The notes beneath the pieces are model-generated. The model made no database searches. It saw nothing but the letters and a program-made list of their open reading frames with translations, and was not told where the DNA came from. This document shows positions 1 to 7,087 of a stretch of DNA of 17,583 bases, piece after piece. This stretch comes from DRVP01 sp964604045 (GTDB lineage Archaea; Thermoproteota; Bathyarchaeia; Bathyarchaeales; Bathycorpusculaceae). The position numbers were made by a program, and so were the translations under genes. The stretch is from contig CAZRXM010000017.1 of assembly GCA_964604045.1 (NCBI GenBank), positions 1 to 17,583 of the forward strand, written 5' to 3'. Position 1 is the stretch's first letter. The number at the start of each line of letters is the position of its first letter.

Positions 1-1014
1 GGACAATTCATAAAGCCTCAACTAGCCCACTTGTATGAGCCGGATAAGGTTGTCTACCCGGTTAGGGCTGAATACAAGATTGATGGAAGCCGACTGCAAG
101 TGCACAAGTGGGGGACACAAACGTGGATTTTCTCGAGGCGCGGCGTTGAAAAGTCAAAAACCCTTCCAGAAATTGTGGAAATAGCCCAAAGGTTTAACGC
201 CCAAAGCTGCATTGTGGACGGCGAAGTTTTGGCAGTTGACCAGGAAGGCAAACCGCTGCCCTTCCAAGTGATGCTGGAAAGAACTGTGCCCAGAGAACTC
301 ACGCCGGAGGAGCTTGCCGAGAGAATGGCTAAAGTTATGGTTACCTACAAAGCTTTCGACATTCTTTTCCTAAATGGGCGAGAATTGACCAGCCTACCGC
401 TTTCTGAAAGGCGTAAATACCTCTTGGAGGTCGTCCCACCTGAGTATTTGGCGGAAGGCGTTGAATGTCAAAACGAGGTGGAATTAATGCGCTTCTACGA
501 CGAAGCCCTAAAAAAGGGCTTTGAGGGCATAGTTGTTAAAAACCTAAACTCTCCCTACGAGATTGGACAACGCACTTATACCTGGCTCAAGCTGAAACCT
601 GAACGCGACACCATAGACTGCACAATAGTGAAAGCCCTTTACGGTAAAGGTAGACGCGCAGGCCTATACTCATCATTCCTTTTAGCAGTACGCGACCCAA
701 AAGAGAAAAAGCTCTACACCATTGGGAAGGTTTCCAACCTCCCCGAGCAAACCATGGACACGCTTGCAACAATCATCGAAAAAACAAAAACCAGCGAAAA
801 CGATGAAGGCGTCTATGTTAAACCAACAGTGGTTGTAGAAGTCACATACCAAGAGATTCAGGAGACAGACGAATATACAAGCGGTTACGCATTAAGGGTG
901 CCAAAAATAGTGCGGTTCAGAACAGACAAAACGGTGGAGGAAATAGATACCATTGAGAAGCTTAAGAAGCTATATGAGTTGCAGTATGAACGCTTCCCAT
1001 TCAAGTCCATATAA
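1..1014 (+). CDS. lig: ATP-dependent DNA ligase, archaeal type (5'-truncated by window edge)
   Basis: Seals nicks in duplex DNA during replication and repair, through a lysyl-AMP intermediate. The reading frame is open from base 1, so the gene starts outside the window. About 337 residues are visible: the adenylation domain and OB-fold, without the N-terminal DNA-binding domain of roughly 240 residues found in the 560-600 residue archaeal ligases. The adenylation motif EYKIDGSR (KxDGxR) gives the nucleophilic Lys at bases 76-78. FDILFLNGREL matches motif III, EGIVVKN motif IV and WLKLKPE motif V. The C terminus RFRTDKTVEEIDTIEKL fits the end of the OB-fold domain. No frameshift is seen. It converges with the ABC permease, whose stop is 10 bases away. 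The TTG at 31 is internal, not the start, because conserved sequence (IKPQLAHLYEPDK) precedes it. Confidence 0.95.
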   Translation, partial: GQFIKPQLAHLYEPDKVVYPVRAEYKIDGSRLQVHKWGTQTWIFSRRGVEKSKTLPEIVEIAQRFNAQSCIVDGEVLAVDQEGKPLPFQVMLERTVPRELTPEELAERMAKVMVTYKAFDILFLNGRELTSLPLSERRKYLLEVVPPEYLAEGVECQNEVELMRFYDEALKKGFEGIVVKNLNSPYEIGQRTYTWLKLKPERDTIDCTIVKALYGKGRRAGLYSSFLLAVRDPKEKKLYTIGKVSNLPEQTMDTLATIIEKTKTSENDEGVYVKPTVVVEVTYQEIQETDEYTSGYALRVPKIVRFRTDKTVEEIDTIEKLKKLYELQYERFPFKSI

Positions 1015-1024
1015 CCCTCCCTTT

Positions 1025-1626
1025 TTAAGGTTCTCTCCATTTCGCCTTAAACGCCACAAGCAGAATACCCAAAACGAGCATGGCCAAGAGGACAACCCAT
1101 CGAATGAGAATAATTCCCCATGGAAAGTTTGCCAACCCCTTATATGCCCTTATAAGTCCCGCAGCGTTGGAAATTGGGAAAAGGATGGCTGTCCAGCTGA
1201 ACTCTCCCAACAACCCTTCAGGNNNNNNNNNNNNNNNNNNNNNNNNNNNNNNNNNNNNNNNNNNNNNNNNNNNNNNNNNNNNNNNNNNNNNNNNNNNNNN
1301 NNNNNNNNNNNNNNNNNNNNNNTGGAAATTGGGAAAAGGATGGCTGTCCAGCTGAACTCTCCCAACAACCCTTCAGGCATGGTGACAATAATTTCCCTGA
1401 TTTTCAAGTACCTATCGTAGGTTACGTCTTGGATGGCTGAGGCTATTCCAATGAATCCAACAGTCGAGATCATGGCACCTATTAAGCCGTGGCTGATTTG
1501 GCCTCTGAAAACCAGCATGAAGAGGGGGTGGCGCTTATCAAACCCATAACCATCAAAATTAAAGGCTGCCTTTTTCAGGTCCGGGATGGCTTTCAACTCG
1601 GCGATTATTAAGGTGTCTCTAACCAT
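1025..1626 (-). CDS. ABC-2 type transporter permease, internally deleted and split by an assembly gap
   Basis: Membrane subunit of a drug/lipid-type ABC exporter, partner of the broken ATPase at 1608-2075. Its ATG overlaps the ATPase stop by 19 bases, a translational-coupling arrangement. Removing the 100 N plus one copy of the 55-base duplicated flank (155 bases) leaves a continuous 148-codon frame: N terminus MVRDTLIIAELK, a segment containing QISHGLIGAMIS and SAIQDVTYDRYLKIREIIV, then LLGEFSWTAILFPISNAAGLIRAYKG and a last membrane helix ending FKAKWREP. Family members are usually 250-280 residues. Here the sequence jumps at TMP/EGLL from the part after the second helix to the segment before the last, so about 90-100 residues with several helices are missing. 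The junction lies inside the right-hand contig, so it is not made by the N gap. It is probably non-functional in this form. Confidence 0.7.
1168..1377. repeat. 55-base exact duplication flanking the N gap (1168-1222 and 1323-1377)
   Basis: Both copies start tggaaattgggaaaagg and end caacccttcagg, and are identical over 55 bases; the base outside differs on each side. Two contig ends sharing exactly one k-mer length is the signature of a de Bruijn graph branch that a scaffolder later bridged. Collapsing the copies restores one permease frame. I read this as an assembly artefact and not a biological repeat. Confidence 0.85.
1223..1322. other. 100-N scaffold gap
   Basis: Exactly 100 undetermined bases, the usual placeholder of unknown length. 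Because the flanks overlap by 55 bases, the true gap may be of negative length, with nothing missing between the contigs along this path. Confidence 0.97.
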
Positions 1627-2075
1627 TTTCTGATTCCCATTAAACCCGCACTTCCAACAAGTTTTACAAACACATCTTCAAGCGTAATGGGCGCAGCTTC
1701 CGCTTTAAGTCCTATTTTCAAAACCTTTCTGACAAGCTCTATACTTCATCCCCGTTGTTCATGTAGATCACCCGTCTGCTTCCAAAGTTCACCACAACCC
1801 TGAACTTCTGCTTTGTCATACCCTAAAACATAGGCTTTCCGCTCGTTGGCAGCAACTGGTGGAAATAATTCTCAAAAAGTCGTTTTACCCGTACCATTCG
1901 GACCAAGCAACGTGAAGAGTTCACCTTTTCTGACGGATAGGTTTATGCCTTTCAACGCTTTAATGGGCTCTCTTCCATAATACATTTTGGAAAGATTTTC
2001 TGCTTTTACGGCTTCCAAAGTTTGGGTATCGTCGTTCTCAAAAGTGTGGAGCAGCTTGTTAAGAGTTTTGGACAT
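1608..2075 (-). pseudogene. ABC transporter ATPase (drug/lipid exporter type), degraded
   Basis: The N-terminal part reads MSKTLNKLLHTFENDD, then VKAENLSKMYYGREPIKALKGI and the Walker A GPNGTGKTTF. A TGA follows because one T is missing: with six T instead of five, the frame continues FLRIIST. Remnants follow in shifting frames: QLLPTSGK, then AYVLGYDK, then KFRVVVNFGSRRVIYMNN, and finally ELVRKVLKIGLKAEA followed by PITLEDVFVKLVGS. These are the sequences just after Walker A and at the C terminus of this subfamily. The Q-loop, the LSGG signature, Walker B and the H-loop (roughly 180-200 residues) are absent. The last frame ends KWLETP and overlaps the permease ATG. The start lies 6 bases after the YkgJ-type gene stop, so both belonged to one operon. 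It cannot hydrolyse ATP as it stands. Confidence 0.85.
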
Positions 2076-2081
2076 AAGTGG

Positions 2082-2618
2082 TTAAAGATTTGGCCACAAA
2101 TTTTGGAAGGTTCTCCGCAGCTGGGTTGACTGTTGAATTAGGCTTATGTTAGCTGTTGTTTTACATTGTTGTCTACGGGTTCCAATAGCTATCTCCACAA
2201 ACTCTCTGACTGTTTGGTTAGCAAACTCCAGAGTTGGGATTCCGTACCGCAGTCCAGTGCACGTTGAGTCCGCGTAAACGTATAGAATCCTGCCCAGATA
2301 CGGATAGGCGGCTTCCCTCGCATATCCATATTTTGGGGTTGTTAAGATTTTGAAGGGCCAAAGCTTGCATGCCGTGGGTTTCATGTGTTGTAGTCCACAT
2401 AAGTGCATGTTCGCCAGTTTGTATAGGAATATGCATGAGCCGTCGCTTTTCCGTTTCAGGTAAAGCTTGTTCAAGCCTGCGGATGTTGTTTCTACTCCGA
2501 AGTTTTTAACTATGTTTAGCCACTCCTGGAAGTTTAAGACTACGCTGTAGGCTTTGCAGCATAATCCACATAGATTACACTTCCAGTCTGCGATGAATTT
2601 CCACGGCACGAACAGCAT
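2082..2618 (-). CDS. YkgJ-type CxxCxxCC cluster protein
   Basis: Protein of 178 residues with the N-terminal cluster CNLCGLCCK (Cys14, 17, 20, 21), and later GSCIF and HLCGLQHMKPTACKLWPF. This Cys pattern defines the YkgJ-like family (PF03692), predicted to bind zinc or iron; its biochemical role is not established. No signal peptide or membrane helix is seen, so it should be cytosolic. Chosen start: ATG after an SD-like GGAG, although the spacer of about 14 bases is long and no better in-frame start exists before an upstream TAA. The C-terminal 30 residues are polar and unlike the family core. It sits between the broken thioesterase and the broken ABC ATPase and is the only intact gene of that block. 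A second family member lies at 8466-8996. Confidence 0.8.
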   Translation of the reverse strand: MLFVPWKFIADWKCNLCGLCCKAYSVVLNFQEWLNIVKNFGVETTSAGLNKLYLKRKSDGSCIFLYKLANMHLCGLQHMKPTACKLWPFKILTTPKYGYAREAAYPYLGRILYVYADSTCTGLRYGIPTLEFANQTVREFVEIAIGTRRQQCKTTANISLIQQSTQLRRTFQNLWPNL

Positions 2619-2653
2619 TTCAGTGTTCCAGTCTCCTTTTCCAAGTTTGATGG

Positions 2654-2660
2654 ATTTAAA
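2654..2660 (-). promoter_or_regulatory. TATA-like box before the YkgJ-type gene
   Basis: TTTAAAT on the minus strand, about 36-42 bases upstream of the ATG at 2618. An RNA start 25-27 bases downstream would give a very short leader. This is pattern matching only. Confidence 0.35.
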
Positions 2661-2675
2661 GGATGAATTAAAAGT

Positions 2676-3105
2676 TTATTTTGCTTCTCCAGCGCTACTG
2701 AACGCTTTAAGTTTTTCCATAGCTTCGTGGGGGATTTGTATAGCTTTTAAGGTATGCCTGTTCACGGCTACAGCTACCAGATATCCTTCTGCGATAAGCT
2801 CGTTTGTTTTCTTATTGTAGATTTTGAAGCGGTATTTCACGAATTTTTCTCTTAAATCCTCCACTGTTAACTCTATTTCGAGGAGGCCGTTGAACTTCGC
2901 TGGCTTTCTGTATCGGCAGTAGGCTTCAACCTTGGCATTATAACCTCTTTCGCCACGAAAAGGTCCAGTAATCCTAAGTGTTCATAGAAATCTTCTTCGG
3001 CTTTACCGAAGAACCTGAAAAGTTTGAGAAGTAAACCATTTGAGCTGCATCCGTGTCCGCCCAAGAAACCCTATACAAGGTTTTAAAGGATGGCAAAATT
3101 TCCAC
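2676..3105 (-). pseudogene. Acyl-CoA thioesterase, hotdog fold (YbgC/FadM-like), two frameshifts
   Basis: Family members hydrolyse acyl-CoA thioesters in the cytosol. The protein starts at GTG 3105, behind an AAGGA that overlaps the methyltransferase stop. The first part reads YRVSWADTDAAQMVYFSNF, including the DxD-type region that carries the catalytic Asp. The frame breaks near 3018-3021, where AACTTTTCAGG would need one more T, and continues RFFGKAEEDFYEHLG. It breaks again near 2930-2935 (CCAAGG, one G short) and continues VEAYCRYRKPAKFNGLLEIE, then YRFKIYNKKTNELIAEGYL, ending SSAGEAK. With both bases restored it is a full-length thioesterase of about 143 residues. All expected segments are present, so the loss is recent or these are sequence errors. 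It sits 12 bases after the methyltransferase and was probably co-transcribed with it. Confidence 0.85.
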
Positions 3106-3117
3106 GCTTAGCTTTCC

Positions 3118-3594
3118 TTAAACCTTCTTATAGAGGTATAGGGTATGGGATGGATAGCCAAGCTTGGGGTTTTCACAGAAATTCTCAATTTTAACGGGTT
3201 TCCACCCCACAATCTCGTAATCGTGGGAAACTACACGGGCGCCTGGCTTAAGCTCTGCTTCAAGTTTCGGCTTAATCTTCTCGTTGGCGCTAGTGGTCAA
3301 GTATAGGAATACAACGTCGGCTGGAGACAAGTCTACGTTGAACATGTCGCCGTGGACAATCGTCACCCTGTCCTGAAGTCCTTCCTCGTAAACGCTGCTT
3401 AGGGCTCTTTTTGCGAGGTCCTCGCGGAGTTCAACACCGACAGCTCTTGCGCCGAACTCTTTAGCAGCCATTATGACAGTCCGGCCATCTCCAGCGCCGA
3501 GGTCGAAGAAAACTTCTCCCGGTTTTAACTGTGCCAAAATGAGCATTTGGCGGACAACAGGCAGGGGGGTTGGGACATATGGGGCTATGAACAG
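3118..3594 (-). CDS. SAM-dependent protein-lysine methyltransferase, aKMT-like, probable CTG start
   Basis: Class I methyltransferase resembling the crenarchaeal lysine methyltransferase aKMT, a Dot1-like enzyme that methylates chromatin and other proteins. Seen: motif I FFDLGAGDGRT (SAM binding), acidic VGVELRED, HGDMFNVDLS, the family block NEKIKPKLEAELKPG, and RVVSHDYEIVGWKP. The first ATG (3546) is too late: the same frame upstream reads FIAPYVPTPLPVVRQM, which matches the conserved aKMT N terminus around PYVPTP. Between the in-frame TAG at 3610 and that ATG there is no ATG, GTG or TTG. CTG at 3594 lies 7 bases after AGGAGG and gives 158 residues, close to the family length of about 160. 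ATA at 3588 is the weaker alternative. It heads a two-gene unit with the broken thioesterase. Confidence 0.85.
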   Translation of the reverse strand: MFIAPYVPTPLPVVRQMLILAQLKPGEVFFDLGAGDGRTVIMAAKEFGARAVGVELREDLAKRALSSVYEEGLQDRVTIVHGDMFNVDLSPADVVFLYLTTSANEKIKPKLEAELKPGARVVSHDYEIVGWKPVKIENFCENPKLGYPSHTLYLYKKV

Positions 3595-3601
3595 TCCTGG
3601 C

Positions 3602-3607
3602 GCCTCC
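3602..3607 (-). promoter_or_regulatory. Shine-Dalgarno sequence that sets the methyltransferase start
   Basis: AGGAGG on the minus strand, ending 7 bases before CTG 3594 and right after an in-frame TAG. No canonical start codon lies at suitable spacing, so this site argues for initiation at CTG. Confidence 0.7.
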
Positions 3608-3634
3608 TTCTAGGATTTAGCAGTACTTCTCTTC

Positions 3635-3646
3635 ATTTTAAAATTT
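3635..3646 (-). promoter_or_regulatory. TATA-like box for the methyltransferase-thioesterase unit
   Basis: Minus-strand AATTTTAAAATG. An RNA start about 26 bases downstream (near 3614) would give a leader of roughly 20 bases that contains the AGGAGG and the CTG. Confidence 0.5.
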
Positions 3647-3651
3647 CTGGT

Positions 3652-3978
3652 TTACGCCACGTATGTTGCCTTTTTAGGTGTTGGGCGTCTGGACTCTCCG
3701 CATTTCATGGCGCTTTGGGCGCACAGCTCCAGGTATTTCGCTTCATCTCCGGCGCCCACGGCTTCGGCTGCCTTGCGGCACAGTTCACTTGGCTCTTCGC
3801 AGCCCTCTTCCTTGCAGAGCTCAGAAATGTAGAGGCAGATGTCATGCACGTCCTTTGGTTCGAGAACAGCCCTGTTTGTGCGGATTATGAGGCAGAGCTC
3901 CCTAGCCAAAACACAATTTTTCACATATTTAATCCTGCTCAAGACTTCCTCGCGGAGTCTTCTTCGGCTTATCTCCAA
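3652..3978 (-). CDS. Cys-rich helical protein of unknown function
   Basis: Protein of 108 residues that I do not recognise. It is mostly helical and charged, with no signal peptide or membrane segment. It contains eight cysteines, several in repeated contexts of the form (E/L)LC: KNCVLARELC, HDICLYISELC, EEGCEEPSELC, LELCAQSAMKC. The spacing is not a classical zinc finger; a helical metal- or disulfide-bound fold is possible. The start is TTG 3978, supported by GGAG at 3987-3990 with an 8-base spacer; no ATG is available. A TATA-like box lies further upstream. It sits between the helicase and the methyltransferase on the same strand, but each seems to have its own promoter. It ends 40 bases before the in-frame TAG ahead of the methyltransferase. 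Confidence 0.65.
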   Translation of the reverse strand: MEISRRRLREEVLSRIKYVKNCVLARELCLIIRTNRAVLEPKDVHDICLYISELCKEEGCEEPSELCRKAAEAVGAGDEAKYLELCAQSAMKCGESRRPTPKKATYVA

Positions 3979-3993
3979 ATTCTTATCTCCAAA
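3968..3993 (-). repeat. 12-base tandem repeat carrying the SD and start of the Cys-rich gene
   Basis: Minus-strand TTTGGAGATAAG occurs twice (3993-3982 and 3979-3968), separated by AA. The first copy supplies the SD GGAG. The second supplies the TTG start, and its GGAGATAAG encodes EIS. Confidence 0.8.
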
Positions 3994-4035
3994 CCTTTAG
4001 AGCTAACTTGCTCACCCAGATAAACGCAACCTCAC

Positions 4036-4044
4036 ATTTAAAAG
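4036..4044 (-). promoter_or_regulatory. TATA-like box for the Cys-rich gene
   Basis: Minus-strand CTTTTAAAT. It predicts an RNA start near 4014 and a leader of about 36 bases to TTG 3978. It lies just downstream of the helicase stop. Confidence 0.45.
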
Positions 4045-4066
4045 TTGTTGTAAGTCTCTTGTTCTC

Positions 4067-6943
4067 TCACCAGAACCTTTTGGTTATGGCTCGACGTTCA
4101 GCTTCTAAGACAAGCTCGTAGAATCTGTCGTCAAGCTTTGAGTCCCTTTCCAAAACCTCTTTTACATCTGAAGGCTGGACTTTTCTGGCACAAAGGGCCA
4201 CCGCAGCGGCTTTCCCATACTTCTCTATTAGGCGGGCGGTTTGAATGGCTTGTCTCCGCAGTTTCTCTTCGCTTTTTGTCAATTTTTCGCCTCTTTTCTC
4301 AATCACCGGTAAAACCTTCTCTTCCTCCTCTTTAAGCAGTCCAATGGCTTCGGAGCCGCATTTTGGACATTTAGGCTTTGCAGGCAAGTCTTTGACGCGT
4401 ATCATGTCCATGTAGCTCCAACAGTTCGTGCAGACGAAAACGCATGTCTCATTCAGTAACCTAGCCTTTGCGGATTCCACAAGCACGGCGCGCATACGCT
4501 CTGGCGGAATCAAATCCGTCTTCATGCTTACCCGTTCGATGCCAACCCTCGCAACCGGCGTGGCTGTTCCGTTTGTTTCAACCTTCTTGACTACAATTTC
4601 GCCATTGCGGATTTTCTCCAGAACATGTACAAGTTTTTCAATGTCCAAGTCTTTTAGGAAAACCTCTCTTAGGGCTTCCTCAAAGATCGGGGTTCCTTCA
4701 AAGCTTTTGAGAAGCCTTTGGAGGCTCACGTTGCTGAAGTCCGCCCATTTTTCCAAAGCTCCAAAACGCCTAGCCACGTGGATCATACGCCTCTTAAAAA
4801 GCCCAGTTTTTATGGTGGCTCTTGTTAGGCTGTCTCTGACTATTTGCCCATCCATCAAGGCCATTTCGCTAAACAACTCAACAATATGGTCTGCCGTGGC
4901 TGCGCCCATGGTTTGTATGAATATGCGGTATGGGTCATGTTGGACGACGATGCCGTAGCCAATTCTTTCGGAAAGAATTTGCCCAATAAGTTGGGCCAGA
5001 GCCCTATTAGTTAAGGAGCCGAAATGAGCGTGAACTATCACAAAATCCTCCCAGTCTTCAACAAGTATTCGCTTGTCCGTTGGAACGGGCAGCCCAGCAG
5101 AAACTTGCTCAACTGTCTCAGTCAAAGCGTCCAAAATGGTTTCTTTGTCGGCGGGATACTGCTCGCTGAGCTTTGCGGCAACATCTTCTGGCGGGATGCC
5201 CTTGCGCATCTGCTCTTCAACAAATGCTCTGATGACACCTACTTCCTGTGCTACTTCAAAGGGCACTGGGATTTCCTCGCCTATCCAGCTTGGAATCGCC
5301 CCCGTAGGGTCGTCAACGGGCTTAACGTAAACCTTGTCGCCTGAAATGTGGATGATTCGCCACGGGCTTCCGCGGATGATGAATTTTATGCCCGGTTTTC
5401 CGTACTCTGCCATGAAGGCTTCGTCTAAGATACCCACAGCTGAATCCGTTGTCTCGTCCACCACCAGATACTGTTTTTCCTCCGGAATCATGGACAAGTT
5501 GTCAAAGTAATATTCGAAAAGAGCCTTTGTTCTCCGCGGTTTTAACACGACCCTGTCTTCAAAGGAAACCCACGCCAACCTCGGGAAGCGTTCATGCATG
5601 TACCGTAGAACCTTTTCAACGTCCTCCATCGCTAAATCCGCATATGGGTAGGCTTTCCTAAACATTTCAAGAATCTCGCTGAACTCAAGCCTCTTCTGTT
5701 TCAGAAGCAGTCCTGCAATCTGGTGGGTTAAAACGTCATAAGGTTTCGGCGGAATTTCAACGGGCTCCAGTTCCTCCCGCAAGGCGCGTCTGGCTATGGC
5801 CATGGCTTCAAGCGTGTCGTCTGAATCCATGGTTATGATTATTCCTTGGGCTATGTGGCCTATTCTATGACCGCTTCTGCCAACCCTCTGGATTAGCCGC
5901 GTGACTTGGCGGGGGCTCATGTATTGGATGACTAGGTCTATGCGGCCCACGTCTATACCCAGTTCAAGGCTGCTCGTGCAAACTAGGCCTTTCAACTCAC
6001 CGTTCTTTAAGCCTCTTTCAGCAGCTATGCGGGAAGGCTTTGCCAAAGAACCGTGATGTATAGAGACTGGGAAGTCTATGTCCCAAACCTTAAAGCGGCT
6101 TGCCAAAACCTCTGAAATAGCCCGTGTGTTCGTGAATAGGAGCACGGATTGGTGGCGGTCTATGTAGTCGCGAATAACCCTAAGCCTAGCCGCCACCTCC
6201 GGGTGAGTGTAAAGCCTTTCAGCCAACTCGAAGTCTTCCGGCTTGGGCTTCGGGAACAAAATCTTTAAGCGCATTTTTCTGGCAACAGGAACCCGCACAA
6301 TCTCCACTGGACGGCTGTTTCCAACGAGGAACTGGGCAACTTTTTCCGGGCTGCCTATGGTGGCCGACAGCCCTATAACCTGAAAGTCCCTTCCAACTAT
6401 GGCGCGGAGCCTTTCAAGGCTTAAGGCAAGCTGGCTTCCCCGTTTGCTGTCAGCCATCTCGTGAACTTCGTCGATAATCACCCAGCGTACGTGCTGGAGG
6501 TGCTGCCGCATAACCCAGCCGACTAAGATGGCTTGCAAAGTCTCCGGGGTCGTGATCAAAATGTCAGGTGGGCTTCTCGCTTGCCTTGCGCGTTCGCTGG
6601 TTTCCGTGTCACCGTGTCTAACCGCCAACCTAATGTCGAGGTTGTTGCACCACCATTCGAGGCGCTCCAACATATCGCGGTTTAAAGCCCGTAAGGGCGT
6701 TATGTAAAGCACTTTTATGCCCGGGGGCTGGGGCTCTTGCAGGAGCATGCTTAAAACAGGCAGGAAGGCGGCTTCTGTCTTACCAGTGGCTGTTGGCGAA
6801 ATAAGCAATACATTTTTCCCCTCAAGAACCAGCGGAATAGTTTTTTCTTGCGGTTCTGTCGGCTTTGAGAATCCCCTCTGCTCAATCAAGCGTCTAACGG
6901 GCTTTACTAGAAGGTCAAAAGCATTTTTCGGCTGCTCTTTCAA
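4067..6943 (-). CDS. Lhr-type superfamily 2 ATP-dependent helicase with C-terminal Cys4 motif
   Basis: Large 3'-5' DNA/RNA translocase of the Lhr family, implicated in repair and RNA processing in archaea. From TTG 6943 it has 958 residues. Seen: Q-motif-like FSKPTEPQEK, Walker A SPTATGKTEAAF (about 49-60), DEVH (158-161), SAT (193-195), LLFTNTRA, and motifs V and VI CTSSLELGIDVGRIDLV and QRVGRSGHR (about 352-360). Winged-helix and Lhr-specific regions follow, including WRIIHISGDKVYVKP. Near the end CTNC and CPKC (838-862) form a likely zinc site, and the Lhr-typical tail ends AERRAITKRFW. The frame stays open upstream to 7243, but that part is hydrophobic, lacks family similarity and runs into the divergent nitroreductase; family sequence begins at about NAFDLLVKP. 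No strong SD is seen; a GGGG lies 11 bases before the TTG. Confidence 0.93.
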   Translation of the reverse strand: MKEQPKNAFDLLVKPVRRLIEQRGFSKPTEPQEKTIPLVLEGKNVLLISPTATGKTEAAFLPVLSMLLQEPQPPGIKVLYITPLRALNRDMLERLEWWCNNLDIRLAVRHGDTETSERARQARSPPDILITTPETLQAILVGWVMRQHLQHVRWVIIDEVHEMADSKRGSQLALSLERLRAIVGRDFQVIGLSATIGSPEKVAQFLVGNSRPVEIVRVPVARKMRLKILFPKPKPEDFELAERLYTHPEVAARLRVIRDYIDRHQSVLLFTNTRAISEVLASRFKVWDIDFPVSIHHGSLAKPSRIAAERGLKNGELKGLVCTSSLELGIDVGRIDLVIQYMSPRQVTRLIQRVGRSGHRIGHIAQGIIITMDSDDTLEAMAIARRALREELEPVEIPPKPYDVLTHQIAGLLLKQKRLEFSEILEMFRKAYPYADLAMEDVEKVLRYMHERFPRLAWVSFEDRVVLKPRRTKALFEYYFDNLSMIPEEKQYLVVDETTDSAVGILDEAFMAEYGKPGIKFIIRGSPWRIIHISGDKVYVKPVDDPTGAIPSWIGEEIPVPFEVAQEVGVIRAFVEEQMRKGIPPEDVAAKLSEQYPADKETILDALTETVEQVSAGLPVPTDKRILVEDWEDFVIVHAHFGSLTNRALAQLIGQILSERIGYGIVVQHDPYRIFIQTMGAATADHIVELFSEMALMDGQIVRDSLTRATIKTGLFKRRMIHVARRFGALEKWADFSNVSLQRLLKSFEGTPIFEEALREVFLKDLDIEKLVHVLEKIRNGEIVVKKVETNGTATPVARVGIERVSMKTDLIPPERMRAVLVESAKARLLNETCVFVCTNCWSYMDMIRVKDLPAKPKCPKCGSEAIGLLKEEEEKVLPVIEKRGEKLTKSEEKLRRQAIQTARLIEKYGKAAAVALCARKVQPSDVKEVLERDSKLDDRFYELVLEAERRAITKRFW

Positions 6944-7030
6944 GATGCGGTGAACCCCAAGTGCTGATAGAATAGCATGAAGCCAAAGGTAAAAGCATTT
7001 TGCACCATAAGGGGCGCTACACTCGAACAT

Positions 7031-7041
7031 AAGATATAATG
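7031..7041 (+). promoter_or_regulatory. TATA-like box in the helicase/nitroreductase divergent spacer
   Basis: AAGATATAATG, with an RNA start expected near 7062 and the nitroreductase ATG at 7088 behind GGGAGGTG. The element also reads TTATAT on the minus strand and could serve the helicase, with a leader of about 65 bases. The 144-base spacer holds no other clear element. Confidence 0.5.
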
Positions 7042-7087
7042 CCAGCAAAACTGTAAACGAAGTTAAAGTCGCGGGAGGTGCAGGGTT

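Noticed and set aside
1168..1377. Direct repeat as target-site duplication of a mobile element
   Set aside because: 55 bases is too long for a target-site duplication, the copies flank only a placeholder gap, and collapsing them restores the gene frame.
953..1420. Plus-strand frames running through the N gap
   Set aside because: They are translations across undetermined bases and oppose the clear permease frame on the minus strand.
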